A stretch of 64,000 nt of DNA from Roseomonas sp. KE2513 (GCF_016107305.1 NZ_RCVR01000016.1:1-64000); one strand, 5' to 3'; shown: positions 49,226-58,358, counted from the stretch's first letter. The notes: a model not told the origin generated them from the letters alone. Made by a program: numbers and translations.

Positions 49226-50806
49226 TCAGGCCGGCCGGATACCCCAGAACCTCGTAAACCCTGTTTGCAGCCCCTGTATGCCCCGCGTCGCCGTCTGCTG
49301 CTTGAACTGGCCGAGCGGGTAGTAAGGCGCTTCCTCCATGCAGGCCGCCTGTATGTCCCGGCACACGGCCTGCCGCCCCGCCAGGTCCGGTGCGTCGAAC
49401 CAGGCGTTGTACAGATTCTCCAACCGCGCGCTTTCGTACCAGCCGGCGTAGCCTGCGGCGCCGTTGCCGCGCACGCCGACATGCGTCGCCGGGTTCAGCA
49501 GGTCCGTGCCCGTCCAGCTCGTCGCAAAGAGGCTCCAGCCACCGCTCTCGACCGGGCCGCGATTGTTGCGCCGCTGGAGCATGGTGCCCCAATCTGTCGC
49601 CACATAGTCCACGTTCATCCCGATCTTTCGCAGCATGTCCGCCGCGACATCGCCGAGCGCCTTGATCGTCACGTAGTCCGTAGGCACCAGAAGGACGACC
49701 TTCTCGCCCTTGTAGCCCGCGGCTTCCAGGTCGCGCCGCACCGCCGCGTCGTCCTTCGGCTTGCGCAGGGGATCGAGCCCCACCTCGTTTGCCATCGGCG
49801 AGCCCGGGGTGAAGAAGCCGGTCGGCACGTGGTACGACGCGCGGTCATCGCCGACGATCGCCTGCATGTAGGAGGCCTGGTCGATCGCTCCCATCACGGC
49901 ACGGCGGATCGCGACGTTGTTGAAGGGGGCTTGCGTGCAGTTCGGCCGCAGCATCCCGACCGTGCCCGTCTCCTCCTGGATGCGCATCTGAATGCCGCGG
50001 CTTCGCGCGATCATCGGCTTCAGGTCATGCGCCACCTGTTCCCACCAGTCCTGTTCGCCGGCGACAAGCGCGCTGGCGGCGGTGGAGGCATCGGGAATGG
50101 TGGTCCAGACCACGCGGTCGTAATGCACGATCTTGGGGCCGGCGCTGCCGAGCGCTGGTCCACTCTCCCGCGGCTTGTAGCGGTCGAACCTGGCATAGAC
50201 GTTGCGCGAGCCCTGCAGCCGCTCATCCGCAACGTAGCGGAAGGGGCCGCTGCCGATGATGTCGGTGATCTGCGTTCCGGGGTCGGTCCGCGCCACCCGC
50301 TCCGGCATGATCGCGGGCATCATCGCGGTGCCCTTCGCCAGCGCGTCCGGCAGCAGGGAGAAGGGCTTCTTGAGGCGAAAGACGATCGTGCGGTCGTCGG
50401 GCGCGGAGATCTCGTCCGTCACGCGCATCAGCGCGCCGCCGAAGGCGTCCCTTGCGCCCCAGCGCCGGATGCTCGCCACGCAGTCCCGCGCCAGGACCGG
50501 CGTGCCGTCGTGGAAGAGAAGCCCCTCGCGCAGCCGGACCGTCCAGCGCTTGCCGTCATCCTCGACCGTATGGCCCTCGGCCATCTGCGGATGCGCCATG
50601 TCCTGCTCGTCGAGTCCGTAAAGGGTGTCGAACACCATGTAGCCGTGGTTGCGGGTGACGTTCGCCGTGGTCCAGTGCGGGTCGAGGAAGGCAAGGTCGA
50701 TCTGCGGGATGAAGCGCAGGGTGCGCGACGCGCCCTGGGCAAAGGCCGGGGCGGAAAGCGCGGCACCCGTCGCCGCAACCCCTTTCAGCAGTGAGCGACG
50801 ATGCAT
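49226..50806 (-). CDS. ABC transporter substrate-binding protein, family 5
   Basis: 526 residues. A Tat-type leader (MHRRSLLKGVAATGAALSAP, cleavage near FAQG), then LRFIPQIDLAFLDPHWTTAN, DDGKRWTVRLREGLLFHDGT and ITDIIGSGPFRYVADERL, standard for peptide/nickel-type binding proteins. ATG 50806 has AAAAGGAGAGG upstream. No permease genes accompany it in the window. It is 91 bases downstream of the MlrC-like gene, and M81 proteins are often next to such binding proteins. Confidence 0.9.
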   Translation of the reverse strand: MHRRSLLKGVAATGAALSAPAFAQGASRTLRFIPQIDLAFLDPHWTTANVTRNHGYMVFDTLYGLDEQDMAHPQMAEGHTVEDDGKRWTVRLREGLLFHDGTPVLARDCVASIRRWGARDAFGGALMRVTDEISAPDDRTIVFRLKKPFSLLPDALAKGTAMMPAIMPERVARTDPGTQITDIIGSGPFRYVADERLQGSRNVYARFDRYKPRESGPALGSAGPKIVHYDRVVWTTIPDASTAASALVAGEQDWWEQVAHDLKPMIARSRGIQMRIQEETGTVGMLRPNCTQAPFNNVAIRRAVMGAIDQASYMQAIVGDDRASYHVPTGFFTPGSPMANEVGLDPLRKPKDDAAVRRDLEAAGYKGEKVVLLVPTDYVTIKALGDVAADMLRKIGMNVDYVATDWGTMLQRRNNRGPVESGGWSLFATSWTGTDLLNPATHVGVRGNGAAGYAGWYESARLENLYNAWFDAPDLAGRQAVCRDIQAACMEEAPYYPLGQFKQQTATRGIQGLQTGFTRFWGIRPA

Positions 50807-50897
50807 CGACCTCTCCTTTTCATGGCCTCGGCTCAGCCCGCCGGCCAGATTGATCCTGCATATGCAGCAAGGGCTGCGCCCCCGATGCAAGATACTT

Positions 50898-52388
50898 TCA
50901 GGGTATTGCGCTGCCCTTCGCGTGCAGCCGTGGGGTGAGCTCGACATCGTCCAACGGGAAGAAAGGTCGCGCCCTGGCGAAGGGCAGCTCCCCTACGCGG
51001 TAGGAGGTCATGCCCGGCGTATCCACCGTGACGCACTCGCCGATGGCCGCATAGTTCAGGGTATAATGATAGCCGGAGCGGGTGATCACGATCCCCAACA
51101 ACGCGGGATCAACGCCCATGGCCCGGAAGTAGCTGGGGTCGAGGTAGGAATGGGGCTGGTCCGTCAGGACCAGATGCACCTTGCCCACGCGCAGCACGGC
51201 GTAGCCGCCTAGCCTGGCCCGATAGCCCGCATCCGCCGGTCCATCATAAACCACCTCCGCCGAGCTGCCGGCCGACACGATCTCCCCCGTGACCGTCACC
51301 GGCGGAGAGACGGTCGAGTATCGCCCGCCCACGGTCAGCGTAACCATGGCCCCCGGCCCGGCCGCCTGGCACACCCTCACAGCCTCGGCATCCGCGATGG
51401 GCACGGCCGAAGGGGGCAGGTCGGCCCGCGCCATCAATGCCCGCAGCACGTAGGTTCCGTCGCCGGGACTGCCGCCGGCCACGCGATCCCCCTGATCGCC
51501 GAGGACCAGAGGCCGCTCCGTCCCGCGCGCCGCACGATCAAGGTACTCGTCCAGGGAGGGATAGGTCCCGATCAGCTCCCGCCGCCGGTCCCAGAGCGTT
51601 CCCGCCAGCTTCAGGGCGAGGTCATCGGGCGCCGTCCCGTTCCCGTAGGCCAGCACCCACTGGCCAAGGCCGTGCACGTCCAGGAACTGCTGCGCATTGA
51701 AGATCGAGACATCGTAGGCGGCGCCGGCCCCGACCGCCGCGCGGGCACGGGCGTGCAGCGAGAGCAATGGCTCCTCGTCCGTACGGTCGTTGCCGAGGGT
51801 CAGCATGGGCAGGTGCACCGCTGCCAGCGCCGGTCGCAACCGCCCATCCAGCATATCCAGCGCCGCACGGAACGCGCGCTGCCCCGTGCTGCCCTGATCG
51901 CCGTGCGGGTTGGTAAGATATCCCGCCAGCAGGTCGCAGCGCGCCAGGATCTCCGGCGTGACATGCGCGTGCAGGTCGAAACCGGCGGTCAGCGGAACCT
52001 CCGTGCCGACGATCTCGCGCAGCGCCACCATCAGCGCGCCCTCGGGGTCCTCCAGGCTCGGCGTCAGCATTCCGCCATGCAGCGGCAGCACGATGGCATC
52101 AAAATCACCGCGCCGCGCCGCCTCGCACATCCGGTCGCGCATCTCGGCGAAGACGGCATCCTCCACGGGGCCGCCGGACTGGGCGCGGAAGATGACCGGC
52201 ACGATCACCTCGGCGCCGTTCTCCCCAGCCGCGTCCACGATGCCGCCGAGCACGGAGTTGCTGCCGCGCGCCGCCTCGACTGCCTCGGCCCCGGCGCGGA
52301 TGTTGAACCACGATCGGCCGGTGGGGACAGGGTTGAAGCTGTGGGACTCCTGAGCGATGCCGCCGGCCAAAATTCGCCTCTTCGCCAT
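50898..52388 (-). CDS. M81 family metallopeptidase (MlrC-like)
   Basis: 496 residues. ILAGGIAQESHSFNPVPTGR, VLPLHGGMLTPSLEDPEGAL, TAGFDLHAHVTPEILARCD, GYLTNPHGDQGSTGQRAF and LVLGDQGDRVAGGSPGDGT are the conserved blocks of the MlrC family, with His/Asp metal ligands in the DLHAH and LHGG segments. The family is named for an enzyme that acts on linearised microcystin fragments, but most members sit in amide or peptide-like catabolic clusters of unknown substrate. It follows the XRE-cupin regulator gene (90 bases) on the same strand. Confidence 0.88.
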   Translation of the reverse strand: MAKRRILAGGIAQESHSFNPVPTGRSWFNIRAGAEAVEAARGSNSVLGGIVDAAGENGAEVIVPVIFRAQSGGPVEDAVFAEMRDRMCEAARRGDFDAIVLPLHGGMLTPSLEDPEGALMVALREIVGTEVPLTAGFDLHAHVTPEILARCDLLAGYLTNPHGDQGSTGQRAFRAALDMLDGRLRPALAAVHLPMLTLGNDRTDEEPLLSLHARARAAVGAGAAYDVSIFNAQQFLDVHGLGQWVLAYGNGTAPDDLALKLAGTLWDRRRELIGTYPSLDEYLDRAARGTERPLVLGDQGDRVAGGSPGDGTYVLRALMARADLPPSAVPIADAEAVRVCQAAGPGAMVTLTVGGRYSTVSPPVTVTGEIVSAGSSAEVVYDGPADAGYRARLGGYAVLRVGKVHLVLTDQPHSYLDPSYFRAMGVDPALLGIVITRSGYHYTLNYAAIGECVTVDTPGMTSYRVGELPFARARPFFPLDDVELTPRLHAKGSAIP

Positions 52389-52478
52389 CGCCCGCCTCCG
52401 TTCTCAGCCCGGAAGCACAGACCGGCCAGGCTGCCCGACGCAAGCGCCGCGTGGAGGCTGGGCAGAATAGTCGCCAGA

Positions 52479-53027
52479 TCAGTAGGTGGGTGGCGTGATG
52501 GCGCTGACGATCTCGCTTATCCCTGGATCGACATTGCGGAAGCTGTGGGGTTGCTGGCTGTCGAAGTAATACGCGTCCCCCGCGCGCAGCACCGCCGTTC
52601 GGTCGCCCACCGTCACCTCCACTGCCCCGCGCATGACGATCCCCGCCTCCTCCGCCCGGTGCGCCACGCTCGCCTCCGTCGTCGCTCCCGGTGCGTAGCG
52701 CTCGGCGAGCATCAGCATTCGCCGGTTCGGGTAGTCCATTCCGATCAGCCGATAGGAGATGCGGTCGGGCCGCCCGATCTCCACCAGCTCCTCGGCACGG
52801 TAGAAGGGGCGGCTCGGCAGGCCGCTCTCCAAGTCCGCGAAGAACGAAGACATCGTTGTTCCCAAGGCCCCCAGAATGGCGCCGAGCGTGTCCACAGAAG
52901 GGCTCATCCGCTCCCGCTCGATGAGCGAGATCGCCGAGTGCGATATGCCCGACCGCGCCGCCAGTTCCCGCATTCCCAGCCCGCGCCGCGTCCGCAACGC
53001 CTTCAGCTTCGCCCCGACCATCGCCAT
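52479..53027 (-). CDS. XRE-family regulator with C-terminal cupin domain
   Basis: 182 residues. Helix-turn-helix at about 5-60 (LKALRTRRGLGMRELAARSG, ISHSAISLIERERMSPSVDT) and a cupin at about 100-180 (VAHRAEEAGIVMRGAVEVTV, DAYYFDSQQPHSFRN). These HTH-cupin proteins sense small metabolites and usually control adjacent catabolic genes. ATG 53027 is preceded by AAGGG; TTG 53069 is a weaker alternative. It is divergent from the histidinol-dehydrogenase-family gene and upstream of the MlrC-like gene, so it likely governs both. Confidence 0.9.
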   Translation of the reverse strand: MAMVGAKLKALRTRRGLGMRELAARSGISHSAISLIERERMSPSVDTLGAILGALGTTMSSFFADLESGLPSRPFYRAEELVEIGRPDRISYRLIGMDYPNRRMLMLAERYAPGATTEASVAHRAEEAGIVMRGAVEVTVGDRTAVLRAGDAYYFDSQQPHSFRNVDPGISEIVSAITPPTY

Positions 53028-53195
53028 CGCTTCAGCCCTTATGATCCCAGGACTGTCGAGGATAATCAACAGGGGCGCCGCTGCCTACTTCCACTCCTCT
53101 CGTGGCCAGAGCCATTCTCCAGCCCGTCCCGGTCAGTTTCCTGGCCGGCTCACCCGCCTGGGTTATCCCGCGCGGCCCCTCCACCGGAGGCTCGA

Positions 53196-54491
53196 ATGAT
53201 TGCTCACGACACGCCCGACGCTGGCCTGACCTTCATCAAGCCCGTTCGCCGCGACTCCTTCCAGGACAACGACGCCCTCGGCGCCACCGTGAAGGCCGTG
53301 TTGGACAACGTCCGCACCCGCGGCGACGCCGCCGTTCGGGAATACGCCGCGGCCTTCGACAGGTCCGATCTGGCGGCGTTCGAGGTGAGCGCGGCTGAGC
53401 GGGCCGGTACCCTCGCCCGGATGGACCCCGCCGCGCGCGCCGATGCCGAGTTCGCCATCGCCCGGGTGCGCGATTTCGCGACCGCCCAGCTCGGCACGAT
53501 CCTGCCGCTGGAGGTGGAGCCGCTTCCCGGCCTTCATCTCGGGCACCGCGTCATCCCCATCCGCCGCGTCGGCGCCTACGTGCCCGGCGGCCGCTACCCG
53601 CTGCTCTCCGCCCCCGTGATGACCATCGTCCCTGCCCGGGTCGCTGGTTGCGACGAGGTGATCGCCTGCCTTCCGCCCACTGCGCATCCCGACATGATCG
53701 CCGTCTGTCATCTCTCCGGGGCGGACCGCATCTTCCGCATCGGTGGCGCGCAGGCGATCGCCGCCATGGCTTTCGGTACCAAGACCGTGCCCGCGGTGGA
53801 CAAGATCTTCGGTCCCGGCAACGCCTATGTGAACGAGGCGAAGCGCCAGGTCTTCGGCAAGGTGGGCATCGACCAGCTTGCCGGCCCCAGCGAGATCTAC
53901 GTCGTCGCCGATGAGACGGGCGACCCCGAGATGATCGCTACCGACCTCCTCGCGCAGGCCGAGCACGACGTGATGACGCGTGTCGGCCTGATCACGACCG
54001 ACCGCGCCCTGGCGGAGGCTACCGTCGCCGAGATCGAGCGCCAGCTTGCCGATCTTCCCACCGCCGATGTCGCGGGTCCGGCCTGGCGCGACTACGGGGA
54101 GGTCGTCCTCTGCCCTGACGAGGCGGCGATGATTGCCTATTCCGACCGTATCGCGGCCGAGCATCTGCAAGTCCATACCGCCGACCCGCAAGCTACCGCG
54201 GCGAAGCTCCGCAACTACGGCTCGCTCTTCATCGGCCCGCTCGCGAGCGTCGTTTATTCCGACAAGTGCTGCGGAACGAACCACACCCTGCCGACGCTCG
54301 GCGCGGGCCGTTACACGGGCGGCCTCTGGGTTGGCTCGTACCTGAAGGTTTGCACGCATCAGTGGCTGGACGCGCGTGGGGTCGCTGCGGTCGCCCCGGC
54401 TGCCGTGCGGCAGAGCGCGCGCGAAGGCCTGGAAGGTCATCGACGTGCGGCCGCGTTTCGCACCGGGCATAACTATGCAGGAGCTACCTAG
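53196..54491 (+). CDS. histidinol dehydrogenase family protein (probably not histidine biosynthesis)
   Basis: 431 residues. Zinc-dependent NAD dehydrogenase of the HisD family: RRVGAYVPGGRYPLLSAPVM, RIGGAQAIAAMAFGT, KIFGPGNAYVNEAKRQVFG, AQAEHD (zinc-binding Gln/His), the acid-base Glu-His in AAEHLQVH, and GTNHTLPTLGAGRYTGG. ATG 53196 has CCGGAGG 5 bases upstream. The C-terminal part is short and diverges from biosynthetic HisD (YSDKCCGTNHT instead of the usual ASGTNHVLPT context). No other his gene is nearby; the divergent HTH-cupin regulator and MlrC-like gene suggest a catabolic alcohol dehydrogenase, such as the sulfopropanediol dehydrogenase branch. The sub-branch is inference. Confidence 0.85.
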   Translation: MIAHDTPDAGLTFIKPVRRDSFQDNDALGATVKAVLDNVRTRGDAAVREYAAAFDRSDLAAFEVSAAERAGTLARMDPAARADAEFAIARVRDFATAQLGTILPLEVEPLPGLHLGHRVIPIRRVGAYVPGGRYPLLSAPVMTIVPARVAGCDEVIACLPPTAHPDMIAVCHLSGADRIFRIGGAQAIAAMAFGTKTVPAVDKIFGPGNAYVNEAKRQVFGKVGIDQLAGPSEIYVVADETGDPEMIATDLLAQAEHDVMTRVGLITTDRALAEATVAEIERQLADLPTADVAGPAWRDYGEVVLCPDEAAMIAYSDRIAAEHLQVHTADPQATAAKLRNYGSLFIGPLASVVYSDKCCGTNHTLPTLGAGRYTGGLWVGSYLKVCTHQWLDARGVAAVAPAAVRQSAREGLEGHRRAAAFRTGHNYAGAT

Positions 54492-54690
54492 AAGCGGTCG
54501 GCTACAGCTTGCTTCCGTCGCGCAGCATCGCTGGTGAAGAGGAGCAGCGGGAGGCGTCCTGTGCAAGCAGTTCTCGGGGCCTGTCGCTCGGCTTGCCGAT
54601 CCTCGGCTAGGTACATGGGCCACGGGCCCGGATTTGCCGGCTTCATCCCAGCTTCCGGTTTTCGGTTTTGCACAGGTGCCGTGGCCGGAG

Positions 54691-54942
54691 GCGACGGATC
54701 AGGCGGCGCGGGTGGATGGGCTGCTGCGTGGCTTCAAGGCCGAAGCCGCGGAGGTCCTCCGCGGGGTGGCCGCAGTGGCAGTGGAGCTGAACGCGACCGC
54801 GGGCGAGATGGCGGGCACGGCCCAGGACGGGGTGTCGCGGGCAACATCGGTGGCGGCGGCCTCCTCCGGGGAGTTGGCACAGCAATCCGAACTGCTGCGG
54901 GGCCGGGTTGATACCTTCCTCGCGGGCATCCGCGCCGCTTGA
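54691..54942 (+). pseudogene. remnant of a methyl-accepting chemotaxis protein
   Basis: The frame reads RVDGLLRGFKAEAAEVLRGV and ELNATAGEMAGTAQDG, as in the segment just after the HAMP domain of a chemoreceptor, and then jumps directly to SGELAQQSELLRGRVDTFL, which is the usual C-terminal end. The roughly 150-200-residue signalling hairpin that normally lies between is missing, and no sensor or HAMP part is found upstream. It looks like a chemoreceptor gene reduced by an internal deletion and loss of its 5' end. An unusual short functional protein cannot be excluded (about 102 residues from TTG 54634). Confidence 0.6.
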
Positions 54943-55157
54943 GCCCGGCAGGAGGGAGCGACGCCTCGGCCCTGGCGGCAGCCATGCGGCTGTGCAGGGG
55001 CTCACTCGGCAGTCCATCATGCCGGGGATCTATCCGGGCCAGCTTTGCGTGCCGGCCGAAGGATGATCCTGGCGGACGATCTGCGTCCGCCCCCGGTTAT
55101 GCTCGTCCGGGAACGTGTTACCAGACGATGTCTTCTCCCTAAACCGTGATAGGTCGC

Positions 55158-55175
55158 GTGTCATCGACCTGTCAC
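55158..55175 (+). promoter_or_regulatory. Pho box (PhoB-binding site)
   Basis: GTGTCAT-CGAC-CTGTCAC is two 7-base direct repeats separated by 4 bases, closely matching the Pho box consensus CTGTCAT-N4-CTGTCAC. It lies 52 bases upstream of the DUF47-pit operon start. In rhizobia the equivalent orfA-pit operon is repressed by PhoB under phosphate starvation; the same logic is likely here. Confidence 0.7.
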
Positions 55176-55226
55176 ATCCGCCGCGTTAACCGCTCCGGGT
55201 CCTACCAGGCCCTCTGGAGCCCAGGC

Positions 55227-55868
55227 ATGGTCCTAAAGCTTTTTCGCATGCTGATGCCGCGGGACGACACGTTCGTGGCCGCCTTCACCACGCAGGCTGC
55301 CCGCACCGTGGATGCCGCTCAAGTCTTCCGCGCTCTGCTGGCGGAACCTACCAACGCCGCCCACTACGCCAACCTTCGCCGGATCGAGCGCGAGGCGGAC
55401 GAGATCAACCGCGCGACCATCCGCTCCATCCACCGTAGCTTTATCACCCCTTTCGATCGCGCGGACATTCTCAACCTGACCGACGCGCTTGACGACGTGA
55501 TTGACCGCATGAAGGACGCGGGACGTCGCCTGACCCTCTACAAGGTCTCGGTCACACCGCAGATGCTGACCATGGCGGACTGCATTATCCGCGCCTGCGG
55601 TAGCCTGCGCGACGGCATGCCGCTGCTGGCCGACATCTCCGGCAATGCTCGCGCGCTCGGCTCGATGTGTGAGGCGGTGGATGCGATCGAGAGCGAGGCC
55701 GACCGTGCCCTGCAGGCCGGCATGGACGCCCTGTTTGACGGAGGCGACACCAGTTCCCCGGGCCATAAGCTCATGGTGCAGATGGTCTATGACGGGATCG
55801 AGGCCGTGGCCGACCGCTGCGAGGACGTGGCCGATCTCATCCAGGCCGTCATGGTCCAGCAGGTCTGA
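55227..55868 (+). CDS. DUF47 family phosphate-transport regulator (PhoU-like fold)
   Basis: 213 residues. Helical protein with LKLFRMLMPRDDTFVAAF, NLRRIEREADEINRATIRSI, RSFITPFDRADILNLTDALD (characteristic of the DUF47/PhoU-like family) and a C-terminal VYDGIEAVADRCEDVADLIQ. These proteins accompany and modulate Pit-type low-affinity phosphate transporters. ATG 55227 is preceded by CTGGAG at 8 bases. It is 12 bases upstream of pit and behind a Pho box. Confidence 0.92.
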   Translation: MVLKLFRMLMPRDDTFVAAFTTQAARTVDAAQVFRALLAEPTNAAHYANLRRIEREADEINRATIRSIHRSFITPFDRADILNLTDALDDVIDRMKDAGRRLTLYKVSVTPQMLTMADCIIRACGSLRDGMPLLADISGNARALGSMCEAVDAIESEADRALQAGMDALFDGGDTSSPGHKLMVQMVYDGIEAVADRCEDVADLIQAVMVQQV

Positions 55869-55880
55869 GGAACGCCGCGC

Positions 55881-56891
55881 GTGACTGCCGTCAGCATCGG
55901 GCTGCCACTCCTCGTCACCCTTATCGCCATCGCCCTCTTCTTTGACTTCCTGAACGGGCTGCACGACGCTGCCAACTCCATTGCCACCGTCGTTTCCACC
56001 CGCGTGCTGGCGCCGCGCGTCGCCGTGGCCTGGGCAGCCTTCTTCAACTTCATCGCCTTCCTCTTCTTCGGCCTCCATGTGGCCAATACTATCGGCAAGG
56101 GCATCATCACGGCGGATGCGGTGGATCCTGCCGTGATCGGGGGGGCGCTGACCGGTGCCATCGCCTGGAACGTGGCGACCTGGATCTGGGGCATTCCATC
56201 ATCCTCCAGCCACGCCCTCGTCGGTGGTCTGGTCGGGGCCGCGATCGCCAAGGCAGGGTTCTGGGCGGTGCTCTGGGGCGGCGTCGGCACTGTGGCTGCC
56301 TTCATCGTCATCTCCCCGCTGCTTGGCTTCTCCCTCGCCCTGCTCCTTGTGCTCATCACCAGCTGGGCCGCGCGCCGGTCCACTCCCTATGCAGTGGACC
56401 GGCGCTTCCGGGTGCTCCAACTCCTCTCCTCATCCCTGTTCAGCCTGGGCCATGGCGGCAACGATGCGCAGAAGACCATGGGCATCATCGCCATCCTCCT
56501 CTTCTCCCAGGGGATGACAGGCGAGACCTTTCACGTGCCCTTCTGGGTGGTCATCGCCTGCCATGCCGCGATGGGCCTGGGCACGCTGATGGGCGGCTGG
56601 CGCATCGTTCGCACCATGGGGTCGCGCATCACTGAGCTCCGTCCCGTCCAGGGATTCTGTGCAGAGACCGGCGGCGCCCTGTCCCTTTTCGGCGCGACTT
56701 GGCTCGGCATTCCCGTATCCACCACCCACACCGTCACGGGTGCGATCGTGGGTGTCGGCGCTGCCCGTCGCGCCTCTGCCGTTCGTTGGGGCGTCGCGCG
56801 CCGCATCGTCTGGGCGTGGATCGTCACCTTGCCTGCCTCCGCAGCCGTGGGTGCCCTTGGGTACTGGCTCAGTGCCATGTTGCTGGGCTGA
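55881..56891 (+). CDS. pit: inorganic phosphate transporter, PiT family
   Basis: 336 residues, about ten membrane helices. The two PiT signature repeats are present: DFLNGLHDAANSIATVVSTR near the N-terminus and LGHGGNDAQKTMGIIAILL in the second half, together with the GIPSSSSHAL and GIPVSTTHTVTGA hairpins. It imports metal-phosphate with protons (low affinity, constitutive). The start is GTG 55881, 12 bases after the DUF47 stop, with GAGG upstream. Confidence 0.95.
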   Translation: MTAVSIGLPLLVTLIAIALFFDFLNGLHDAANSIATVVSTRVLAPRVAVAWAAFFNFIAFLFFGLHVANTIGKGIITADAVDPAVIGGALTGAIAWNVATWIWGIPSSSSHALVGGLVGAAIAKAGFWAVLWGGVGTVAAFIVISPLLGFSLALLLVLITSWAARRSTPYAVDRRFRVLQLLSSSLFSLGHGGNDAQKTMGIIAILLFSQGMTGETFHVPFWVVIACHAAMGLGTLMGGWRIVRTMGSRITELRPVQGFCAETGGALSLFGATWLGIPVSTTHTVTGAIVGVGAARRASAVRWGVARRIVWAWIVTLPASAAVGALGYWLSAMLLG

Positions 56892-57353
56892 GATGCTTTC
56901 CGGGCTCCCGCTCCGGACTGCTCAGCAGGGCAGGGCCGATATTCTGCCTCCGACCCGCTGACCTTCAAGGCTGCCACGGACCATGCCAGTTGCTGTCCAG
57001 CACTACGGGCTTCAGCTATCTGAAGGAGACCTTGCCGGTTCTGGCCGTGTCGGGCCGGGTGAAGGATCGGCACGCCGTGGCCGCGCGCCATCGAAAGGCT
57101 GCAGCATCTTTCCTCGGCGTCCTGTGCCGCGCCGCCACCGTTGCGGGCGCCAAGAGAACCTCATCTGCCGTAGTATCGGCCGCACGAACGACCTTGGCCC
57201 ATTGGTCGCGCTCGCTGACAAGGATCGCGCCGCAGATCTCACGGGCACCATCATCGCCGGCACTGTCCACAGTCGCGAGAGCCCATGCGCTCGCGGAGCC
57301 CAGACGCATTGTCCGCTCGCTTGCCCATTCCCGGCTGCTGACTGGGCCGGCTC
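56892..57353. other. intergenic region with decayed coding remnant
   Basis: 462 bases between pit and the IclR gene. No complete gene is supported. The minus strand contains the remnant at 57160-57240 described separately. No hairpin with a T run follows pit. Confidence 0.4.
57160..57240 (-). pseudogene. remnant of a Bug/TctC binding-protein C-terminus
   Basis: On the minus strand ILVSERDQWAKVVRAADTTA matches the usual Bug-protein ending (S-E-R-D-K-W-A-K-V-V-R-E-A-G-I-x-A-D) over about 17 residues. The expected stop right after it is missing and the sequence before it does not resemble the family, so it is a short fragment of a lost gene. It may be chance similarity. Confidence 0.35.
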
Positions 57354-58151
57354 CTATCCGGGGACCGGCCCCGCCGGCATTTGCGCCGTCCCGCCCAGGG
57401 CGGCGGTGGCCCGTGCTGCGCAGGAGAGCAGCGCCTGGATCTCGGCGCTCCCGCGCTCCATGCCCAGCGAACCTTGCGAGCCGATAACGCTCAGCGCGAA
57501 GCGGACTGTCCCGCTCCAGTCCCGGATCGGGGCGGCGGCGGAGGCGTAGCCGGTGCCGTCGTCGCGCCGGATGACGACGTAGCCGGCCTCGCGCATCTCT
57601 CGCTGTGCCGCCGTGATAAAGGCCATGCCCGAAAGGCCTGTGGCGCTCCCGATCCCCTGTTCGCGCGAGATCAGCGGCATGGTTGCCGCCTCGGGAAGGC
57701 AGCCGGCGAAGGCCTTGCCCGCCGCCGTCGCCGTGATCGAGAGAAGGCCCGTTCGCAGCTCCAGCGCCGAGCGCCAATCGCCCTCCTGCTTGAAGAGGCT
57801 CACCGGCCCGTCGCCCGTCCAAGCCGTCACGGCCGCACTGTGCCGCGTGATGTCGCGAAGCGCCGTCACCTCCTGCCGCGCGATCTCGAAGCCGTCGATC
57901 TGCTGAATGGCGCTCATGCCGAGCGCGACGGCGGAGGGGCCGAGACGATAGTGCCCGGGCTTCGCGTCCGTTGCTGCCAGCCCCGTACGGACGAGGCTGA
58001 CGAGATAGTTGTTGGCCGCGCTGGGCGAGAGGCCTGCGCCCGCGGCGATTTCCCGCAGCGGCAGCGGACGCGGAGAACCCTGCATCGCCTGGAGAAGGCG
58101 GAAAGCCACCTCGATCGACTGTATGCCGCGCCGGGCCGGGGCTTCGCTCAT
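57354..58151 (-). CDS. IclR-family transcriptional regulator
   Basis: 265 residues. Winged helix at about 8-70 (GIQSIEVAFRLLQAMQGSPR, LREIAAGAGLSPSAANNYL) and an IclR effector domain (ITATAAGKAFAGCLPEAATM, YASAAAPIRDWSGTVRFALS). ATG 58151 is preceded by CTGGAG at 6 bases and is preferred over the upstream start at 58223. It is divergent from the VOC/LLM/hydrolase/Bug operon and is the likely regulator of it, binding a palindrome at 58407. Confidence 0.9.
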   Translation of the reverse strand: MSEAPARRGIQSIEVAFRLLQAMQGSPRPLPLREIAAGAGLSPSAANNYLVSLVRTGLAATDAKPGHYRLGPSAVALGMSAIQQIDGFEIARQEVTALRDITRHSAAVTAWTGDGPVSLFKQEGDWRSALELRTGLLSITATAAGKAFAGCLPEAATMPLISREQGIGSATGLSGMAFITAAQREMREAGYVVIRRDDGTGYASAAAPIRDWSGTVRFALSVIGSQGSLGMERGSAEIQALLSCAARATAALGGTAQMPAGPVPG

Positions 58152-58358
58152 GCGTCTCCAGGAAGCAGGGCGGCTTCCCATCCGCACTGACAGGATGCGA
58201 TGCCGACTTTCACCATAGAACACAAAGGCAAGCGTTCAACGTGCATGAACATCCATGGTCGTGGCGACTTCAATGCGCCGCGTGCTGTCGTGCACGCCGC
58301 ATCCCATCACCCTGCCTATGTACGCAAAGCCTCCACCCTGACAGCACAGGCTTTGCCA

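Noticed and set aside
51672-53195. Long N-terminal extension of the HisD-family gene
   Set aside because: The frame is open but antisense to the MlrC-like and XRE-cupin genes; ATG 53196 has a strong ribosome site and matches the family's length.
53196-54491. Biosynthetic hisD
   Set aside because: No other his genes are nearby, it is divergent from an HTH-cupin regulator and its C-terminal part differs from biosynthetic HisD, so the symbol is withheld.
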